Source: JALYXV01 sp963733505 (GTDB taxonomy: Bacteria; Actinomycetota; Acidimicrobiia; Acidimicrobiales; Palsa-688). Taken from it: 64,000 nt of DNA. The stretch's first letter is position 1; every line of letters starts with the position of its first letter. The translations under genes and the position numbers were made by a program. Positions 44,749 to 53,194 of the stretch are shown here, one piece after another. Location of the stretch: the NCBI GenBank assembly GCA_963733505.1, contig CAVTDW010000026.1, positions 218,342 through 282,341 on the forward strand, read 5' to 3'. The notes beneath the pieces were generated by a model. That model did no database searches and was not told the origin of the DNA. It saw nothing but the letters and a program-made list of their open reading frames with translations.

Positions 44749-46242
44749 ATGCCGACGGTTCCCCTCCCCGACGACCCGAACCTCGAACAACTCCGCAAGC
44801 AGGCCAAGGACCTTCGTGACCTGGCAAGAGCCGGCGTGCCCGGCGCGCTCGAACTGGTGGCCACCCATCATCGCGACAGCGCGCAACCCCTCACGCTGGC
44901 GGGCGCCCAGCTGGTGGTGGCCCGCCGCTATGGATTCTCCTCCTGGGCCGGGCTCAAGCATCACGTCGAACTAATCCGCCAGTACCGGCGGGCGCCCGAC
45001 GAGGTCGAGCAGACCACCACCGTGGCCGACGAGTTCCTGGCTCTGGCCTGTCTCCGCTACGGCGGCGACGACACCGCCTCGCGCTGGACGCGGGCGCCCG
45101 CCCTGTTGGCTCGACACCCGTCGATCACCGAGTCGAGCATTCACGCCGCCGCGGCGGCCGCGGACCAAGGGGCAGTGGCCCGCCTTCTCGCTGGTAACCC
45201 GGGCCTTGCCCGACAGCAGGGCGGCCCATACGCCTGGGAACCCCTCCTGTACCTCGCCTTCGCGCGCCACGACCCGGCCATCACCGAGGGGGCAACGCTC
45301 GGCACCGCCCGTCTGCTACTGGACCACGGTGCCGATCCCAATGCCGGTTACCTGTGGCACGGGCTCATCCCGCCCTTTACCGCGCTCACCGGCGCGCTTG
45401 GCGGCGGCGAGAGCGACCAGCCGCAACACCCCCACGGTTTCGCCCTGGCGGCGCTGCTTCTCGATGCCGGCGCCGACGCCAACGACGGCCAGGCGCTCTA
45501 CAACCGCCAGTTCGGCACCGACGACCGGCACCTGGTCCTTCTGCTTCGACATGGTCTCGGACAAGGCGACGGTGGCCCGTGGCGAGCGCGGCTCGGTCAC
45601 GTCGTGGACTCACCGTCACAGCTTTTGCAGACCCAGCTGTGGTGGGCGATCGTCCACGATATGGGCGACCGGGTGAGGCTTTTGATCGGCGGCGGCGCCG
45701 ACGTTCATGCCCCATTCAGGGCGCCCGGTGGCCGGCCGTCGTGGGCTCGGACTTCGCATGGTCGGACCCCGGTGCAGGTGGCGGCATTGAGCGGGTGTCC
45801 GGATGTCGTCGAATGGCTGGTGGCGAAGGGGGCGAAGCGGCCCGCAGCCGAAGGTGTCGACGGGCTCGTGGCCGCCGCCCTGGCCGGCGATCGCCCCACC
45901 GTCGAGCGCCTGAGGGCCCACCTCGACGCGGCGCGGGCGCAGCGCCCGGCGTTGATCGTCTGGGCCGCCGCCCGACGACTGCCAGCGGCGGTCGCGCTCC
46001 TCGCCGAGCTCGGTTTCGACGTCAACGCCCTCGGCCGCACCGACGTACCGATGGAGCAGGCATGGGAGACGGCGCTGCACTGCGCCGCCTCGAACGGCGA
46101 CGTCGACTTGGCGCGTCTGCTTCTCGACCTCGGCGCCGATCCCAACCTGAAAGATGCCCGATTCGACGCCACACCGCTGGGGTGGGCCCATCACTTCGAC
46201 CACAAGGCCATGGTCGAACTGCTGGAGCCCCGGACGGCCTGA
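44749..46242 (+). CDS. Ankyrin repeat protein
   Basis: About 497 residues. The N-terminal 80 residues (LEQLRKQAKDLRDLARAG, YGFSSWAGLKHHVEL) form a helical lead common in bacterial ankyrin proteins. Several ankyrin units follow, for example ARLLLDHGADPNAGYL, ALLLDAGADANDGQ, VRLLIGGGADVHAP and ARLLLDLGADPNLKDA. No signal peptide, so it is probably cytosolic and binds a partner protein. ATG 44749 follows GGATG context; the longer frame to 44614 is not needed. Confidence 0.85.
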   Translation: MPTVPLPDDPNLEQLRKQAKDLRDLARAGVPGALELVATHHRDSAQPLTLAGAQLVVARRYGFSSWAGLKHHVELIRQYRRAPDEVEQTTTVADEFLALACLRYGGDDTASRWTRAPALLARHPSITESSIHAAAAAADQGAVARLLAGNPGLARQQGGPYAWEPLLYLAFARHDPAITEGATLGTARLLLDHGADPNAGYLWHGLIPPFTALTGALGGGESDQPQHPHGFALAALLLDAGADANDGQALYNRQFGTDDRHLVLLLRHGLGQGDGGPWRARLGHVVDSPSQLLQTQLWWAIVHDMGDRVRLLIGGGADVHAPFRAPGGRPSWARTSHGRTPVQVAALSGCPDVVEWLVAKGAKRPAAEGVDGLVAAALAGDRPTVERLRAHLDAARAQRPALIVWAAARRLPAAVALLAELGFDVNALGRTDVPMEQAWETALHCAASNGDVDLARLLLDLGADPNLKDARFDATPLGWAHHFDHKAMVELLEPRTA

Positions 46243-46256
46243 CCCCAGGGCACTCA

Positions 46257-46710
46257 ACCACAGCCTTCCGTGCCTGAAGAGGAGTTGGCATCGCCCGCGA
46301 TGAGCGTCGTCGGCTGCCAGGTCAGATCCGACGCCGACAGCGTGCTCGACACGACGTACTTCTCGACGCCATTGATCCAGTCGGTCATGTGCACACGACC
46401 TGGCGGCGCCGTTGTTGCCACAAACCGATGAAATAGATGTACTCAGTGACCAAAACGACTGTTGTCACCGGCGCGACGCCTTCCACGTGCCCATCGACGA
46501 GGAGTGATCACCGGCCCTCCCGGGCCACGCTGCCGCCATCCCCTCCCAGGTGCGCCGACCGCAATGCAGCGCGTCGGTGCGTTCGGCTACCTCACCGATC
46601 GCCGCGCCCATCACGTCGGGATCGAAGAATCGCATCGACCAACCGCCGTGCTGGAATCCGCCGTCGGTGTCCTCCCTGGCGCGAGTACTGGTCCCCCGAG
46701 GGTAGAACGA
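46257..46710 (-). pseudogene. Decayed RibD-C/DHFR-like gene
   Basis: One minus-strand frame (about 46700-46490) reads REDTDGGFQHGGWSMRFFD and TDALHCGRRTWEGMAAAWPG, the RibD C-terminal/dihydrofolate-reductase-like pattern. After a gap of about 100 bases another frame reads TDWINGVEKYVVSSTLSAS and ends at about 46257. The N-terminal strand and the C-terminal half are missing. The gap contains the 25-bp repeat. This pattern indicates decay rather than one sequencing error. Confidence 0.6.
46412..46436. repeat. Second copy of the 25-bp dispersed repeat
   Basis: Identical to 544-568 (begins TTGTTGCCACAAACCGATGA). It lies in the gap that splits the RibD-C-like gene. The inverted partner seen at 578-587 is not kept here. 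Confidence 0.65.
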
Positions 46711-46752
46711 GAGGAAAGGTACTGGAGCAATGGCTGACGGAGGTGGAAGCCG

Positions 46753-47169
46753 ATGGACGTCCAGTTCGTAGCGAGCGTCGCCCCGATCGTGCGAGATGCT
46801 GACGCCGCTCGCTCGTTCTACCGGGATACGTTGGGCCTGACCTTCGAGGGTGTCGCGGGCGACTACCTGTTCACGCACGAGCTGGAAGGGGTGAAACACT
46901 TCGGACTGTGGCCCCTTTCGGAAGCGGCGCACGCCTGTTTCGGCACACCCGACTGGCCCGCCGACATCCCGATCCCCCAGGCCAGCATCGAGTTCGAAGT
47001 GGCCGACGTCGCGGCCGCGGCCGCCGAGCTCACGGCCAAGGGCCATCGGCTCATCCACGAGGCCCGGACGGAGCCGTGGTCCCAGATCACGGCCCGGCTG
47101 TTGAGCCCCGAAGGCCTTCTCGTCGCGGTCTGCTACACCCCGGCGTTCCACGCCGCAGCGGCAGACTGA
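46753..47169 (+). CDS. VOC (glyoxalase/bleomycin resistance) family protein
   Basis: About 138 residues. SVAPIVRDADAARSFYRDTL, GDYLFTHELEGVKHFGLW and ASIEFEVADVAAAAAEL then SPEGLLVAVCYTP are VOC features. Typical metal ligands are only partly obvious, so it may bind rather than convert its ligand. ATG 46753 is preferred. Confidence 0.88.
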   Translation: MDVQFVASVAPIVRDADAARSFYRDTLGLTFEGVAGDYLFTHELEGVKHFGLWPLSEAAHACFGTPDWPADIPIPQASIEFEVADVAAAAAELTAKGHRLIHEARTEPWSQITARLLSPEGLLVAVCYTPAFHAAAAD

Positions 47170-47209
47170 AAGCGGTTTGGCGGACCTTGGGCCTTGGCGC
47201 ACGTGAAAG

Positions 47210-47995
47210 TCAGGGCTGGATGGGCCTGATCTTGAGGACCGGATCGGCCGGGTTGGAGCAGGCCTGGCCGGCTTGAGGGACGAAAAGAGCAGCCGTTTGG
47301 TTGGGTGGGTAGATCCGCAACCCGCTGACCGGGACGAGCCTGCAGGTGTCGGGCGGGAAGTTGCCGGAGTCGACCTCGAACAGGGTGGCCCGGGCCGTAT
47401 GCCCTGGGGCAAGGACGACGGTCACGATGGGGCCGAAGTTGTCGCGCTGCGCGGCCGCCCCCACCGTCGTCCCGCTGGCGCCGGTCACATAGGACACCCC
47501 GGGAAAGCCCCGGAGCGTGCAGGACACGGCGCTGATGTTCACGAAGGTCAGGTCATAGCCGACGCTGCCAGCCGTCCCGCTGGGGTTGGTGAGGCTGGCG
47601 TGGAGCTGGCTGGCGGCGCAATCCTTCACCACCACCGGGTTTCTCGTGGTCGTGGTCTTGGGCACCGTGGGCGTCGCGGAGCCCGCCGGAGCGGTCCCCG
47701 CCGGGGCCGTGACCGCCGTGGTGGTGCCCGGCGGCAGCGATGTCGAGGTCGGCGCGGTATCGGCGGGCGTCGTCGGAGCCACGCTGAGCGAGGTGGGTTC
47801 ACCGACTGTTCGCAGGACATGCCCGGGGTGGTTGGCATCGGCCAGCACCAGCGGCACGGCGACGGCAACGACCGCCACGACGACGCCGGCGAGCGCCCCC
47901 CGGCGGCGCCGGCGCATCTGCTCGGCGCGACGGCGAGTCCGCTCCAACATTGCCGTCGTCGGGGTCGGCGACTCGGGACGATCAGTACTGGTCAT
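47210..47995 (-). CDS. DUF4232 membrane-anchored protein
   Basis: About 261 residues. A basic N-terminus and one membrane helix (GALAGVVVAVVAVAVPLVLA, about residues 32-52) are followed by a Thr/Pro-rich linker and a DUF4232 domain with Cys pairs (KDCAASQL, SCTLRGFPGVSYV, DTCRLVPV, GQACSNP). ATG 47995 overlaps the sigma factor stop as ATGA, so it is the cotranscribed partner of the sigma gene, perhaps acting as its membrane sensor. That role is inferred. Confidence 0.85.
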   Translation of the reverse strand: MTSTDRPESPTPTTAMLERTRRRAEQMRRRRRGALAGVVVAVVAVAVPLVLADANHPGHVLRTVGEPTSLSVAPTTPADTAPTSTSLPPGTTTAVTAPAGTAPAGSATPTVPKTTTTRNPVVVKDCAASQLHASLTNPSGTAGSVGYDLTFVNISAVSCTLRGFPGVSYVTGASGTTVGAAAQRDNFGPIVTVVLAPGHTARATLFEVDSGNFPPDTCRLVPVSGLRIYPPNQTAALFVPQAGQACSNPADPVLKIRPIQP

Positions 47996-48622
47996 TCGAG
48001 GTTTCCTTCCAGGATGTCGGCGCCGAGGCGGTCACGCAGCGTGTTCAGGGCACGGTGGAGGTGCGATTTCACCGATCCCGCCGAGATGTGAAGCGTCGCC
48101 GCCACCTCGTCGGTCGTCAGCTCGGCGTAAAAACGCAGCGTGACCACCTGACGCTGGCGGTGCGGCAGCCGCCGGATCTGGTCGACCACCAATTGCTGGG
48201 GCTCTTCCAGGTGCGCTCGCGCCCGGACGCTGCTGGGGTTGGCGTCGCAGGATCCGATCCCGGCGGGCCTGGGTGCGGATCGTCCCGACGGCCTCGTTGG
48301 TTGCCACCTTCAGCACCCAGGCGTGGCGGTACGGGAGATGCCGCAACTGGGGCCAGCGGAGGTACGCCTTGGCCAGGGCCTCGCTGGCGGCGTCCTCCGC
48401 CGCGGCCAGATCGCCGGTGATGCGCCGGGCGGCCCGGACAGCCTGGGGCAAGACGACGGTGAAGAACTCCACGTACTCCGGGTCCATCCCCTGGTTGGGT
48501 CCGACGCTGGCCTGACTCACCTCCAGAGGATGCTCCACCCGCTCGGTGTCCGTTCCCGCGGGCGCCCCAGGATCGCGCCCGCGCTCGTCGAGGCCGACAC
48601 TCTGCGCCGAATCAGTCACCAT
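47992..48622 (-). CDS. ECF-type sigma factor (apparent frameshift)
   Basis: Region 2 is in one frame (EYVEFFTVVLPQAVRAARRI, AAEDAASEALAKAYLRWPQL, HAWVLKVATNEAVGTIR) and region 4 in another (QQLVVDQIRRLPHRQRQVV, YAELTTDEVAATLHISAGSV, KSHLHRALNTLRDRLG). One extra base in the G4 run at 48235-48238 explains the break; the repaired protein is about 209 residues, normal for SigE-like ECF factors of actinobacteria. The stop overlaps the DUF4232 start. No anti-sigma factor of ZAS type is next to it. Confidence 0.85.
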
Positions 48623-48715
48623 CGTCGGGCGCCGACGTCGTGGGCCGACCGGAAGCTGCGCCGGTCTGGGCGCTCGGCTGGCAGGAAAGGGGCAAACAGA
48701 CGGCTCGGCGCTTCC

Positions 48716-48778
48716 ATGAGGGCGGGGACTCCTTCACTGACCTCGAGTGACAACCGCTGCGGAACAACAGCCGTCTAA
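48716..48778 (+). other. Possible 20-codon small ORF before a terminator
   Basis: ATG 48716 to TAA 48776-48778 encodes MRAGTPSLTSSDNRCGTTAV. It is followed seven bases later by a strong terminator on the same strand. No clear ribosome-binding site except a weak purine run. It may belong to a short transcript divergent from the sigma gene; a non-coding RNA is equally possible. Confidence 0.25.
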
Positions 48779-48784
48779 CGCGCC

Positions 48785-48821
48785 AAGGGCCCCGGAGGTT
48801 TACCTCCAGGGCCCTTTTTCT
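48785..48821 (+). terminator. Rho-independent terminator
   Basis: A GC-rich stem (AAGGGCCCCGGAGG against CCTCCAGGGCCCTT, one mismatch, loop TTTA) followed by TTTTTC TTT. The T-run is on the plus strand, so it ends plus-strand transcription; the A-run before it lets it also act on the converging ABC permease transcript. Confidence 0.8.
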
Positions 48822-48834
48822 TTGGGGATCGCTC

Positions 48835-49569
48835 CTAGAGCTTCACGGTGCGCCGCCATCCGAGCACCGACACCACCAGGATCGCCGCCACCAGCACCAG
48901 GCTGCCGGTTCCGGTGCCGAGGCCCAGCCACGGGTCACGGATCGAGTCGGTGACGTGGGTGAGGGGCAGCGCGTTGGCGATGGAGCGCATGGCCGAGCCC
49001 ATCTGCGAGGGCGGTGGTCCGCCGCCGCCGAGCAGGAAGGAGGGGAAGAACAGCAGCAGGCCGACACCTTGGGCGGCCCGGGCATTGGGCATCCAGGCGC
49101 CGATCAGGAGGCCGAGGCTGGTAAAGGCGATCGCCCCCACGACGACGCCCGCGACGACCCGCAGCGGTGACTGGATCGGAGGGAGGCCGTAGACCGCCCC
49201 GGCCACCGCCAGCAGCGCCGCCGAGGCCGCCAGCGTGAGCACGACCCCGGCCGCCACCTGGGCCAACGCGAACGACCAACGCGGGAACCCGGCGGCCGCG
49301 AAGCGGCGCAGCACGCCGCGCTCTCGATAGCTGGCCACGTGCACCGGCACCATGACCAATCCGATGGCGGCGATGACGACCGACAGATACGACGACACGT
49401 ACCAGTCGGACGGCTTGGTCCCGGCAAACCCGGGGGTGGGATGGGTCCCGAAGGAACCTGCGATCACCAACGCGGTGACCACGGGGAAGGCGAACACGAA
49501 GGCGAGGACGAGCGGCTCGCGCAACACCAGGCGCAACTCGGTGCGGACCAACTTGGCGACGGCGCTCAT
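48835..49569 (-). CDS. ABC-2 type exporter permease
   Basis: About 244 residues with six predicted membrane helices and the segment RRFAAAGFPRWSFALAQVAA typical of ABC-2 permeases. GGGGPPPSQMG is a Gly/Pro-rich loop. ATG 49569 overlaps the ATPase stop as ATGA. It is the last gene of a two-component/ABC unit. Confidence 0.9.
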   Translation of the reverse strand: MSAVAKLVRTELRLVLREPLVLAFVFAFPVVTALVIAGSFGTHPTPGFAGTKPSDWYVSSYLSVVIAAIGLVMVPVHVASYRERGVLRRFAAAGFPRWSFALAQVAAGVVLTLAASAALLAVAGAVYGLPPIQSPLRVVAGVVVGAIAFTSLGLLIGAWMPNARAAQGVGLLLFFPSFLLGGGGPPPSQMGSAMRSIANALPLTHVTDSIRDPWLGLGTGTGSLVLVAAILVVSVLGWRRTVKL

Positions 49570-50477
49570 CGGACCGCTCCCTCGAGCAGTGCGACCAGGG
49601 CGTCTTCCAGATCCGGCATGGTGATCGACAGGTCTTCGGGCACGTCGCCGCGGCGCACCATGTCGGCACACACGTAGGCGATCATGCGCCGGTCGCCGTG
49701 CACCTCGACGGTGCTGGCGTGGCGTCGCACCTGCTGCACCCCCGCGATCTCGCCCAGCCGATCGGGCCAGGTCACGGTGGTGGGGCAACCGAACTGCATG
49801 GTGGCCCACTGGGCGTGGCGATCGACGAGTTCACTCGGCCGGCCGGCGTCGACGACCCGCCCGCCGCGCAGGACCACGACCCGGTCGCACAGCGCCTCGG
49901 CCTCGTCCATGTAGTGGGTGACCAGCAGCACGGTGGTCCCGGCGTCGCGCAGCGACAAGATGGCATCCCAGACGCCGCGCCGGGAGGCGGGGTCGAGGCC
50001 CTGGGTGAGCTCGTCGAGGATTACCAGCTTTGGCTGGTTGAGCAAGGCAAGGGTGAGAAAAAGGCGTTGTTGCTGGCCACCGCTCAGCGCCGAGAATGCC
50101 GTCTTTCCCTGGTCGGCCAGCCCGAACGCGCGGAGCAATCCGGAAGCGGCCGGGGACCCCGGGCGCCGGAACAGCTCCACGGCCTCCGACACACGGAGGC
50201 GGTCGGGCAGCGCCGAAGCCTGCAGCTGGCTCCCGACCAGGGTGCGAATGCGGGGCCCGTCCACCGCCGGGTCGAGGCCCACGACGCTGATCGTGCCGCC
50301 ATCGGCCCGCCGTAGCCCTTGGATACATTCGACCGTCGTGGTCTTGCCGGCGCCGTTGGCACCGAGCAGGCCCACGATCTCCCCTTCGTTGACGTCGAGG
50401 TCGACGTCGTCGACCACCAGGCGTTGCCCATAGCGCTTGGACAACCCCCGCACTTCGATCACCGCGGTACTGCTCAT
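49566..50477 (-). CDS. ABC transporter ATP-binding protein
   Basis: About 303 residues. Walker A is GANGAGKTTTVE, signature LSGGQQQRLFLTLALL, Walker B LVILDELTQGLDPASR and switch His THYMDEAE. In Walker B the residue after Asp-Glu is Leu where Pro is usual (ELTQG). ATG 50477 follows GAGGAG at good spacing; ATG 50492 is five codons earlier. It is encoded 114 bases after the response regulator. Confidence 0.93.
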   Translation of the reverse strand: MSSTAVIEVRGLSKRYGQRLVVDDVDLDVNEGEIVGLLGANGAGKTTTVECIQGLRRADGGTISVVGLDPAVDGPRIRTLVGSQLQASALPDRLRVSEAVELFRRPGSPAASGLLRAFGLADQGKTAFSALSGGQQQRLFLTLALLNQPKLVILDELTQGLDPASRRGVWDAILSLRDAGTTVLLVTHYMDEAEALCDRVVVLRGGRVVDAGRPSELVDRHAQWATMQFGCPTTVTWPDRLGEIAGVQQVRRHASTVEVHGDRRMIAYVCADMVRRGDVPEDLSITMPDLEDALVALLEGAVR

Positions 50478-50591
50478 TGCCGAACTCCTCACTGGTCGGG
50501 CCGCTCCCGTAACCAGTGACGACGCTAAAGACGAGCCGCCCGGCCGGCATCGGTCCGCGGTCCATTTTCCCCCTCCCCCCAGGGACGGAGA

Positions 50592-51239
50592 TCAGCTGGG
50601 CACCACCCCGTGCTGATAGGCGAACACGATCGCCCCCGCTCGGTCGCGCACGGCCAGTTTGGCGAAGATGGCCCCGACATGGGTCTTGACCGTCGCCTCG
50701 CTGACGAACAGGCGGGTTGCGATCTCGCCGTTCGCGGCCCCCGTCGCCATGGCCCGGAGGACCTCGAGCTCCCGATCGGTCAGCTGGGTCACCCGGTCGG
50801 CCTCGCGTTTGCGGGGCAGCGCGGCGTGCCTCGTGACTTCGAGCACCCGCGCCGTGACCGCCGGGTCGAGCCAGGCGCCCCCTCCAGCCACGACGCGGGT
50901 GGCGGCGATCAGGTCCTCGGCCGACGCCTCCTTGAGCACGAAGCCGGCCGCGCCCGCCTCGATGGCCCCCCACAGGACCTCGTCGTCGTCGAAGGTGGTG
51001 AGAACCAGCACGGGTGGCCCGTCGAGGTCGCGGATCTGGCGGGTCGCCTCGATGCCGTCCATTCCCCGCATCCGCACGTCCATGAGCACCACGTCGACTT
51101 CGGCCGATCCGACCGCGGCCAGCGCCTGCGCCCCGTCGGCACATTCCGCCGACACCGAGAAGCCTCCGTCCGAGGCGAGGATTCGTTGCAGGCCGGCGCG
51201 CACGAGCGGCTGGTCGTCAACCAGGACGACCTTGATCAC
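50592..51239 (-). CDS. LuxR/NarL family response regulator
   Basis: About 215 residues. The receiver domain starts VVLVDDQPLVRAGLQ, with the phospho-acceptor Asp in VVLMDVRMRGMDG, Thr in VLVLTTFDDDE and Lys in GFVLKEAS. The HTH is LTDRELEVLRAMATGAANGE, IATRLFVSEATVKTHV. GTG 51239 overlaps the kinase stop as GTGA. It probably controls the downstream ABC exporter. Confidence 0.95.
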   Translation of the reverse strand: MIKVVLVDDQPLVRAGLQRILASDGGFSVSAECADGAQALAAVGSAEVDVVLMDVRMRGMDGIEATRQIRDLDGPPVLVLTTFDDDEVLWGAIEAGAAGFVLKEASAEDLIAATRVVAGGGAWLDPAVTARVLEVTRHAALPRKREADRVTQLTDRELEVLRAMATGAANGEIATRLFVSEATVKTHVGAIFAKLAVRDRAGAIVFAYQHGVVPS

Positions 51240-52384
51240 CGCAGCCCGTCGCTGACCTGGCCGTCGACCAGGGCCCGAAGGGGCACCGAGGCCCGAACCG
51301 TCCATCCGTCGGGTTGCGAACCTGCCTGCAACGTGCCCCCGACCGCTGCCACCCGCTCCCGCATGCCGATCAGGCCAACCCCATCCCCCGCCGTGGTAGC
51401 GGGAGTCCCCCCGCGGTCGGCGACGCAGATCTCGACCGCGTCGGCCTCGATTGCCACCTCGACTCGAATGGCGGCACCGCCGGCGTGGCGGGTGGCGTTG
51501 TTGAGCGACTCCTGCACCACCCGGTAGACCACCAGGCCGGCGATGCCGTCCACCGTGGCCAGGTCCCCCGTGACGTCGAGATCGACCGTTGAGCCGGCGG
51601 CACGCAAGCGGTTGACAAGGTCCACCACATCGGCGGCGGACGGCGTGGGGGCCATGGTGGCGCCGGCCGAGCCGCGGAGGGCGGCCACGTTGTGGCGGAT
51701 CTCGGCCAGGCTGGCCCGGCCGATCTCCTCGGCTTCTTGCAGGGCCACCGCCGCCCCGGCCGGGTCGTTCTGAAGTTGCTTGCGGGCCCCGGTCAGGTAC
51801 AGCAGGACGACGGTGAGCGAATGGCCCACCAGGTCGTGCAGGTCGGCGGCGATGCGCTGGCGTTCGAGTTGCACGGCTTGGGCGGCGAGGCGCTCCCGTG
51901 TCGCTTCCAGTTCGTCGACCAGGCGCCGGAATCGACGCATCTGCTCGGACGACAGGCAGCCGAAACCGATGCCCATCATCCAAAACGGCCAGCCGAACGT
52001 GCGATGGCTGACGGCGGCGATGACGGCGGGGGCGAGCACGCCGGCGCCGCCCACGGCTGCCCGGATCCGACGATCGGGCTCGGTCAACACCACCAGGCCC
52101 GTGGCCACCACCAGCAGGAACATGGTGCCCTCGCTCCAGCCCCGCAGATTGACGACGACGGCGGGGGCGCCGGTCCAGATGGCCAATGGCAGGCTGGGCA
52201 GTCGCGGCCAGCGGGCCTTGGCCGCGAACCCCGCCGCGGTGATCACGGTGGCTAGGGCCACTCCGGCGGGGGCGCCCTTTCCCGACGCCCCGACCACGCC
52301 GAGCAGACCGACCGCCACCGTCAAGGCCACCGCCACGTGCGCCCACCAGGCGTCGTTGCGGTACGACCAGGTCGCGCGGGCCAC
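51236..52384 (-). CDS. HisKA_3 family sensor histidine kinase
   Basis: About 382 residues. Four or five membrane helices in the first 140 residues, no large extracellular domain, then QRIAADLHDLVGHSLTVVLL with the phospho-acceptor His, and an ATPase domain with VVQESLNNATRHAGG and GVGLIGMRERVAAVGG. This is the DesK/LiaS-like type that pairs with LuxR-type regulators. The start at 52384 is the only good one. Confidence 0.94.
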   Translation of the reverse strand: MARATWSYRNDAWWAHVAVALTVAVGLLGVVGASGKGAPAGVALATVITAAGFAAKARWPRLPSLPLAIWTGAPAVVVNLRGWSEGTMFLLVVATGLVVLTEPDRRIRAAVGGAGVLAPAVIAAVSHRTFGWPFWMMGIGFGCLSSEQMRRFRRLVDELEATRERLAAQAVQLERQRIAADLHDLVGHSLTVVLLYLTGARKQLQNDPAGAAVALQEAEEIGRASLAEIRHNVAALRGSAGATMAPTPSAADVVDLVNRLRAAGSTVDLDVTGDLATVDGIAGLVVYRVVQESLNNATRHAGGAAIRVEVAIEADAVEICVADRGGTPATTAGDGVGLIGMRERVAAVGGTLQAGSQPDGWTVRASVPLRALVDGQVSDGLR

Positions 52385-52580
52385 GAACCGACGCTACCGG
52401 CGACGGGCGCGGTTCGGCATCGGCCCCGGGGTGGAGAGGGCACCTCCACCCTGGGTCGAGCCGGTTCGGGCGATGGCGGCTGTTCCTGTCCGTCAGCGCC
52501 TGCAGGAAGTCACACCGCAACTGATGGATCGCCGACCCCACAAGCCTTGTCCTCCAGGGATTTCACCAGGGAGTGTGTAG

Positions 52581-53114
52581 CTAGTCGGGTCGCCGAGGCG
52601 ACGGGGTCATCTGGCGGTACCCGGGGTGCACGCCAGCGGTGAGGCCCTGGTCGTCTGCGATGCGCTGCAGCAGTCCCGTAAGGGTTTCGTGCTCCTCTGC
52701 GCTCAACGCCTTGGTGATCTCAGCATCGTGCAGTTGCGAGGTCGCCTGTAGCCGCCGGAAGAGTGACTGCCCAGCGGGGGTCAACTCCAACTCGTACTGC
52801 CGGCGGTCTGTGGTGCTGCGCACCCGCCGGACCACTCCTTGCGCCTCGAGATCGTCGACGAAGGTTACGACCCGGCTGGGCAGCAGCCCGAGCCGGGTGG
52901 CCAGCTGCTGCTGATTGCTGCCCGGGTTGAGGACGATCTGGCGCAGAAGTCCGGCCTGAGGCGGAGTCAGCGAAAGCTCGGCCAGGCGCTCGGCGTATCG
53001 GGTGGCGCCGTGGGTCCCCAGCTGGGTCAGGAGGAACGCCAGCGAGGTCCAGCGCCGACCGTCGCGCTGATCTTGGCGCCGCGGTATCGGGGCCACGGAC
53101 TGGGTCATGCCCAT
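52581..53114 (-). CDS. MarR family transcriptional regulator
   Basis: About 177 residues. The winged helix is SLTPPQAGLLRQIVLNPGSN, QQQLATRLGLLPSRVVTFVD, DLEAQGVVRRVRSTTDRRQY, and the C-terminal helices form the dimer. It is divergent from a membrane protein gene, with inverted repeats of low GC in the shared promoter region that probably are its operators. ATG 53114 or 53108. Confidence 0.92.
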   Translation of the reverse strand: MGMTQSVAPIPRRQDQRDGRRWTSLAFLLTQLGTHGATRYAERLAELSLTPPQAGLLRQIVLNPGSNQQQLATRLGLLPSRVVTFVDDLEAQGVVRRVRSTTDRRQYELELTPAGQSLFRRLQATSQLHDAEITKALSAEEHETLTGLLQRIADDQGLTAGVHPGYRQMTPSPRRPD

Positions 53115-53131
53115 AACCTATGTCACCAAGC

Positions 53132-53171
53132 AATGATTTGTCAGTTGAATCATTCATGAATAGTATGATTC
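53132..53171. promoter_or_regulatory. Probable MarR operator with three half-sites
   Basis: AATGATT (53132-53138) and AATCATT (53148-53154) are exact inverted copies; GAATCAT (53147-53153) also pairs with ATGATTC (53165-53171). The AT-rich block stands out from its GC-rich surroundings and lies between the divergent MarR and membrane protein genes. Confidence 0.6.
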
Positions 53172-53194
53172 GATCGCCAGCAGGAAGGAATGAC

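Noticed and set aside
46465..47412. 315-residue minus-strand frame across the VOC gene
   Set aside because: Only its last third shows homology (RibD-C remnant); the rest is antisense to the VOC gene.
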